Source: Candidatus Lokiarchaeota archaeon
GTDB lineage: Archaea; Asgardarchaeota; Thorarchaeia; Thorarchaeales; Thorarchaeaceae
Assembly (NCBI GenBank): GCA_014730275.1
Contig: WJIL01000096.1
Location: 1-64,000, forward strand
DNA length: 64,000 bases
Direction: 5' to 3'
Each line of letters opens with the position of its first letter. The first letter of the stretch is position 1. Below the pieces are notes generated by a model. The model was not told the origin of the DNA, did no database searches, and saw only the letters and a program-made list of their open reading frames with translations. Positions 61,792-64,000 of the stretch are shown here, one piece after another. The position numbers were made by a program, and so were the translations under genes.

Positions 61792-62658
61792 TCATAAGAA
61801 CTTCGAAAAAGCAGTCATCAGCTGCTCCTTCTGGTACTCGGTCCCGAGAACCTGTATTCTGTCAAGCATCCCCTCACCAATGCCTTCATGATAGGCACGA
61901 AGAATGTAATCAACGCCAAGTGGATCAAAACCATACAATCCAGCACAAAAGGCGTCCAAACCAACTATATCGAGACTAAGAGCAACACCCCCCAAATGTT
62001 TAGTTTCTCTGTTTTCTCGTGGGCCCATGATTATCTCGCCCAGATCCATGATGCTGAAATCCGGTTCAAAGACAAGAAGCAGATCCAAGAGAACATCAGA
62101 TAGCTGTTCATGATACACAGATTTGTCTTTTTCAGGTAACAAACCAAAGAGGTTCTTGATGGCGCCGCTATAAGTAGAAACTTCAGGCTCAATCTTTGGT
62201 ACTGCTAGATTAATCATGAAGGTATTCCCAGATAGTAATCGAGGCATTTCTTTCTGTTCAAAGAAGTTTCCAGGCATATCGACTGGAGCCAATTCGGCCT
62301 CGGAGAGATTAACAAGATTCACCCGGCTGGACTCGAGTTTGTCATATCCGCTTTCCGAAAAAGCCTCCCACGCGCTTCTAACTGGGTTATCGCTTTCCAG
62401 TATGTAAATAGGAGCAACTTGTTCAAAAGAATAGACGATTGCCTCAAGCAGCTCAAGCGAAGTGTTGCCGGGTAAATCAGGATTGTATACTGAGGGTTTT
62501 ATCAAAATCCGTTCCAACGGTCTCTGAAAGGGAAGAGGCTCAGAAAGCTTGGAAAGAGCTTTGTTCAATGTCTCTCGAGGATTTCTACGAACAGCGATAG
62601 CCACATGTGACCCGGAAATCATACCTCGATTAGGCCCAGAAGAACCCTTTAAGTTCAT
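61792..62658 (-). CDS. DUF362 family protein
   Basis: A 288-residue protein with the DUF362 core: SHVAIAVRRNPRETLNKAL, RILIKPSVYNPDLPGNTS, YILESDNPVRSAWEAF, NLAVPKIEPEVSTYSGAIKNLFGLLP and the tail DIVGLDAFCAGLYGFDP. Family proteins are related to Fe-S-containing oxidoreductases, but this one lacks a ferredoxin domain. A longer frame runs into the divergent adenylyltransferase gene, so the start is placed at the ATG beginning MNLKGSSG (another, MISGSHV, is possible). Function unproven. Confidence 0.82.
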   Translation of the reverse strand: MNLKGSSGPNRGMISGSHVAIAVRRNPRETLNKALSKLSEPLPFQRPLERILIKPSVYNPDLPGNTSLELLEAIVYSFEQVAPIYILESDNPVRSAWEAFSESGYDKLESSRVNLVNLSEAELAPVDMPGNFFEQKEMPRLLSGNTFMINLAVPKIEPEVSTYSGAIKNLFGLLPEKDKSVYHEQLSDVLLDLLLVFEPDFSIMDLGEIIMGPRENRETKHLGGVALSLDIVGLDAFCAGLYGFDPLGVDYILRAYHEGIGEGMLDRIQVLGTEYQKEQLMTAFSKFL

Positions 62659-62680
62659 GTTTTCATAGAGAAGAATCGTT

Positions 62681-63424
62681 ATGACCTTAAGTGCTGATGA
62701 ACGAGCCAGATATTCGAGAATGCTTTCATTGAGGGATTTTGACGAAAATAAGATGCAAGCAGTAAAAAACACACAAGTTGGCGTTGTAGGAGCTGGAGGA
62801 TTGGGATCCAATTCACTCAGATTGCTCACGTCATTGGGGTTTGGACGTATCAAGATAATCGACAAGGATGTTGTAGAGCTTTCAAATATCCAAAGGCAGA
62901 ATCTCTACCATACCGATGATATCGGAAAGCCCAAAGCTCGTACTGCAGCAAGGCGTCTTTCGAAATTCAACCCACATGTTGAACTGGAATATGAGAAGAC
63001 AGAAATCAACTCCAGTAATGCCTCAGAACTGCTGAAGGACACTGACTTAGTAATCGACGGGCTGGACTCTTTTGCCGCTCGGCGAATAGTGAATGAAGCC
63101 TGCTTTGAGTTAGGCAAATCATTTGTGTTTGCAGGGGCTGTCGGATACTACAGCAATCTGTCAACATTCGTGCCCGGAGAAACTTGCTGCTTTCATTGTG
63201 TGATGAAGGATGCTGAAGATCGTTCGGAGAACACTGTAGAGGAGGTCGGAGTAACCCCAGAACTGCTTCAGCTCGTAACAGCAATCCAAGTACGAGAAGC
63301 TGTGCTACTTGCCACATCGGGTGAGTCCAAACTCATGAATAAGCTAATGACCATAGATTTGGCGGCTTTGACCTTCGATACATTTGATATTGCACAAGAT
63401 TCCAACTGCAGAATCTGCTCGTGA
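62681..63424 (+). CDS. ThiF/MoeB/HesA-type E1-like adenylyltransferase
   Basis: A 247-residue ATP-dependent adenylyltransferase. Nucleotide site: VGVVGAGGLGSNSLRLLTSLGFGRI, Asp region IKIIDKDVVELSNIQRQNLY with the Arg finger, then DLVIDGLDSFAARR. Zinc Cys pairs are CCFHC near 172 and CRICS at the end. The Cys that would form a thioester is not obvious: its usual region reads SENTVEEVGVTPEL. Partner ubiquitin-like or sulfur-carrier proteins are not nearby. Divergent from DUF362 with only 22 bases between starts. Confidence 0.9.
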   Translation: MTLSADERARYSRMLSLRDFDENKMQAVKNTQVGVVGAGGLGSNSLRLLTSLGFGRIKIIDKDVVELSNIQRQNLYHTDDIGKPKARTAARRLSKFNPHVELEYEKTEINSSNASELLKDTDLVIDGLDSFAARRIVNEACFELGKSFVFAGAVGYYSNLSTFVPGETCCFHCVMKDAEDRSENTVEEVGVTPELLQLVTAIQVREAVLLATSGESKLMNKLMTIDLAALTFDTFDIAQDSNCRICS

Positions 63425-63436
63425 TGTGACTCAGGT

Positions 63437-64000
63437 TTAGGCTCCGAAGAACAGTCTTCGGGCTCTTTTTCTGCGCTCATCTTCGTCCTCTTCATCTTGA
63501 GGCGGAGGTGGCGGTGGAGGTTCGATAGATTTCCCTTTCTTCGAGGCTTCATCTTCCTCTTTTTCATCAGTTGGGGTTTCAACTGAGCTTGTTGATTCCG
63601 GTGGTGCCTCTTCCTCAACCGAGGGTTCGTCCAGTGGACTCCAAGTCTCATCCTCTTCTTCCTCCAGTTCGGCATCAGATTCTTTCTCGGCAGTACCATA
63701 CGGTGATGCTACTCGAGGTGTAAGAGCGTCTTCATAATCATCCCAGGTGAAGCTATCATCGCCTTCATCTCCTACGCTTTCATCAGATTCGGATGACTTG
63801 GGTTCTTCTGTTGTGTCCATTTCGGAAGCAACTGGTTCAGATGCCTCACTTTCAGTTGTATCGTCCTCATCGGACAGTTTGGATTCATGTCCCTCCGCGG
63901 CTTCATCCATGGATTCCGGTTCACCAATATGGAACTCAGCTTTGAAATCTTTGATGATCTCATCTGGTGATGCCTCTTCTTCAGCGGGTGGAATCTCCTC
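63437..64000 (-). CDS. Acidic, Pro/Glu-rich protein, 5' part outside window
   Basis: The visible 187 residues read through the right edge without a start, so the gene begins beyond it. Visible features: an early EIIKDFKAEFHI, then a long region rich in Glu, Asp, Ser and Pro (SEDDDTTES type), a run of seven Pro (EPPPPPPPQ) and a basic end RRKRARRLFFGA. This composition suggests a disordered linker or a C-terminal anchor of a larger protein. No domain is recognised in the part seen. Confidence 0.7.
   Translation of the reverse strand, partial: EEIPPAEEEASPDEIIKDFKAEFHIGEPESMDEAAEGHESKLSDEDDTTESEASEPVASEMDTTEEPKSSESDESVGDEGDDSFTWDDYEDALTPRVASPYGTAEKESDAELEEEEDETWSPLDEPSVEEEAPPESTSSVETPTDEKEEDEASKKGKSIEPPPPPPPQDEEDEDERRKRARRLFFGA

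Noticed and set aside
62659-62865. N-terminal extension of DUF362
   Set aside because: It overlaps the well-supported adenylyltransferase gene and contains NPPAPTT, the reverse reading of its glycine-rich loop.
63268-63699. Minus-strand basic frame of 143 residues
   Set aside because: Lys/Arg/His-rich shadow in a different frame of the acidic protein and the end of the adenylyltransferase gene.
1-64000. tRNA, rRNA, CRISPR, insertion sequence or phage genes
   Set aside because: No T-loop and anticodon-arm pairs, regular repeat-spacer pattern, transposase motif or phage structural gene was seen by eye; a tool search could still find a missed tRNA.

Overview
This 64 kb window looks like a chromosome segment of an Asgard archaeon, most likely Thorarchaeia-like. 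That placement is inferred from gene content, not from a marker-gene tree. Archaeal signs are a PDCD5-family protein, a PAC2-family protein, an archaeal nicotinate phosphoribosyltransferase with a zinc module, a cyclic 2,3-diphosphoglycerate synthetase-type protein, an ADP-forming acyl-CoA synthetase and slipin/NfeD. Asgard-like signs are a longin-domain/winged-helix protein, single-finger C2H2 microproteins and a regulator with the E2F/DP signature RRIYD. Coding density is high, and TTG and GTG starts are common. No tRNA, rRNA, CRISPR array, transposase or phage gene was seen.

Layout. 1-8 kb: a dipeptide/oligopeptide ABC importer split over two strands. On the minus strand lie a DppC-like permease with a large extracytoplasmic insertion, two near-identical DppB-like permeases and a binding protein cut by the window edge. 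On the plus strand lie the two ATPases. 8-18 kb: membrane and regulatory genes, including DUF92, an ECF-S-like protein, slipin plus NfeD, a CPBP protease, a HEAT/HhH protein with an internal repeat, a cyclophilin-like protein, the E2F/DP-like regulator, the CpgS-type protein and a tandem pair of small membrane proteins. 18-27 kb: a PaaK-like ligase, a stand-alone RAM domain, MazG, a possible tRNA-binding OB protein, a longin protein, PAC2, TatD and PDCD5. 27.8-41 kb: a ten-gene minus-strand run. It comprises an FGGY kinase, GlpA, GlpB, GlpC, a GlcD-type oxidase, an HdrD/GlpC-like Fe-S protein, a radical SAM enzyme, a GNAT, an aldehyde dehydrogenase and an RNA m5C methyltransferase.

41-56 kb: acyl-CoA and NAD metabolism. 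This part holds two crotonases, a 3-hydroxyacyl-CoA dehydrogenase with a doubled C-terminal domain, a thiolase with its DUF35 partner, an SCP2-like protein, a nitroreductase, and a fused ADP-forming acyl-CoA synthetase with a DRTGG partner. It also holds a nicotinate phosphoribosyltransferase/amidohydrolase pair and two C2H2 microproteins. 56-64 kb: a ribbon-helix-helix protein, a tandem pair of unfamiliar Cys-rich/coiled-coil proteins, a sugar-nucleotide epimerase, a YkgJ-type protein, an aminotransferase, DUF362, an E1-like adenylyltransferase and an acidic protein cut by the right edge.

Read together, the metabolic genes fit an anaerobic heterotroph. Peptides are imported, glycerol is phosphorylated and oxidised by a GlpABC-type dehydrogenase feeding Fe-S carriers, and acyl-CoAs are beta-oxidised with ATP recovered by the ADP-forming synthetase. 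The least explained parts are the E2F/DP-like regulator, the Cys-rich/coiled-coil pair, the C2H2 microproteins, the DppC insertion and a structured non-coding segment near 53.0 kb.
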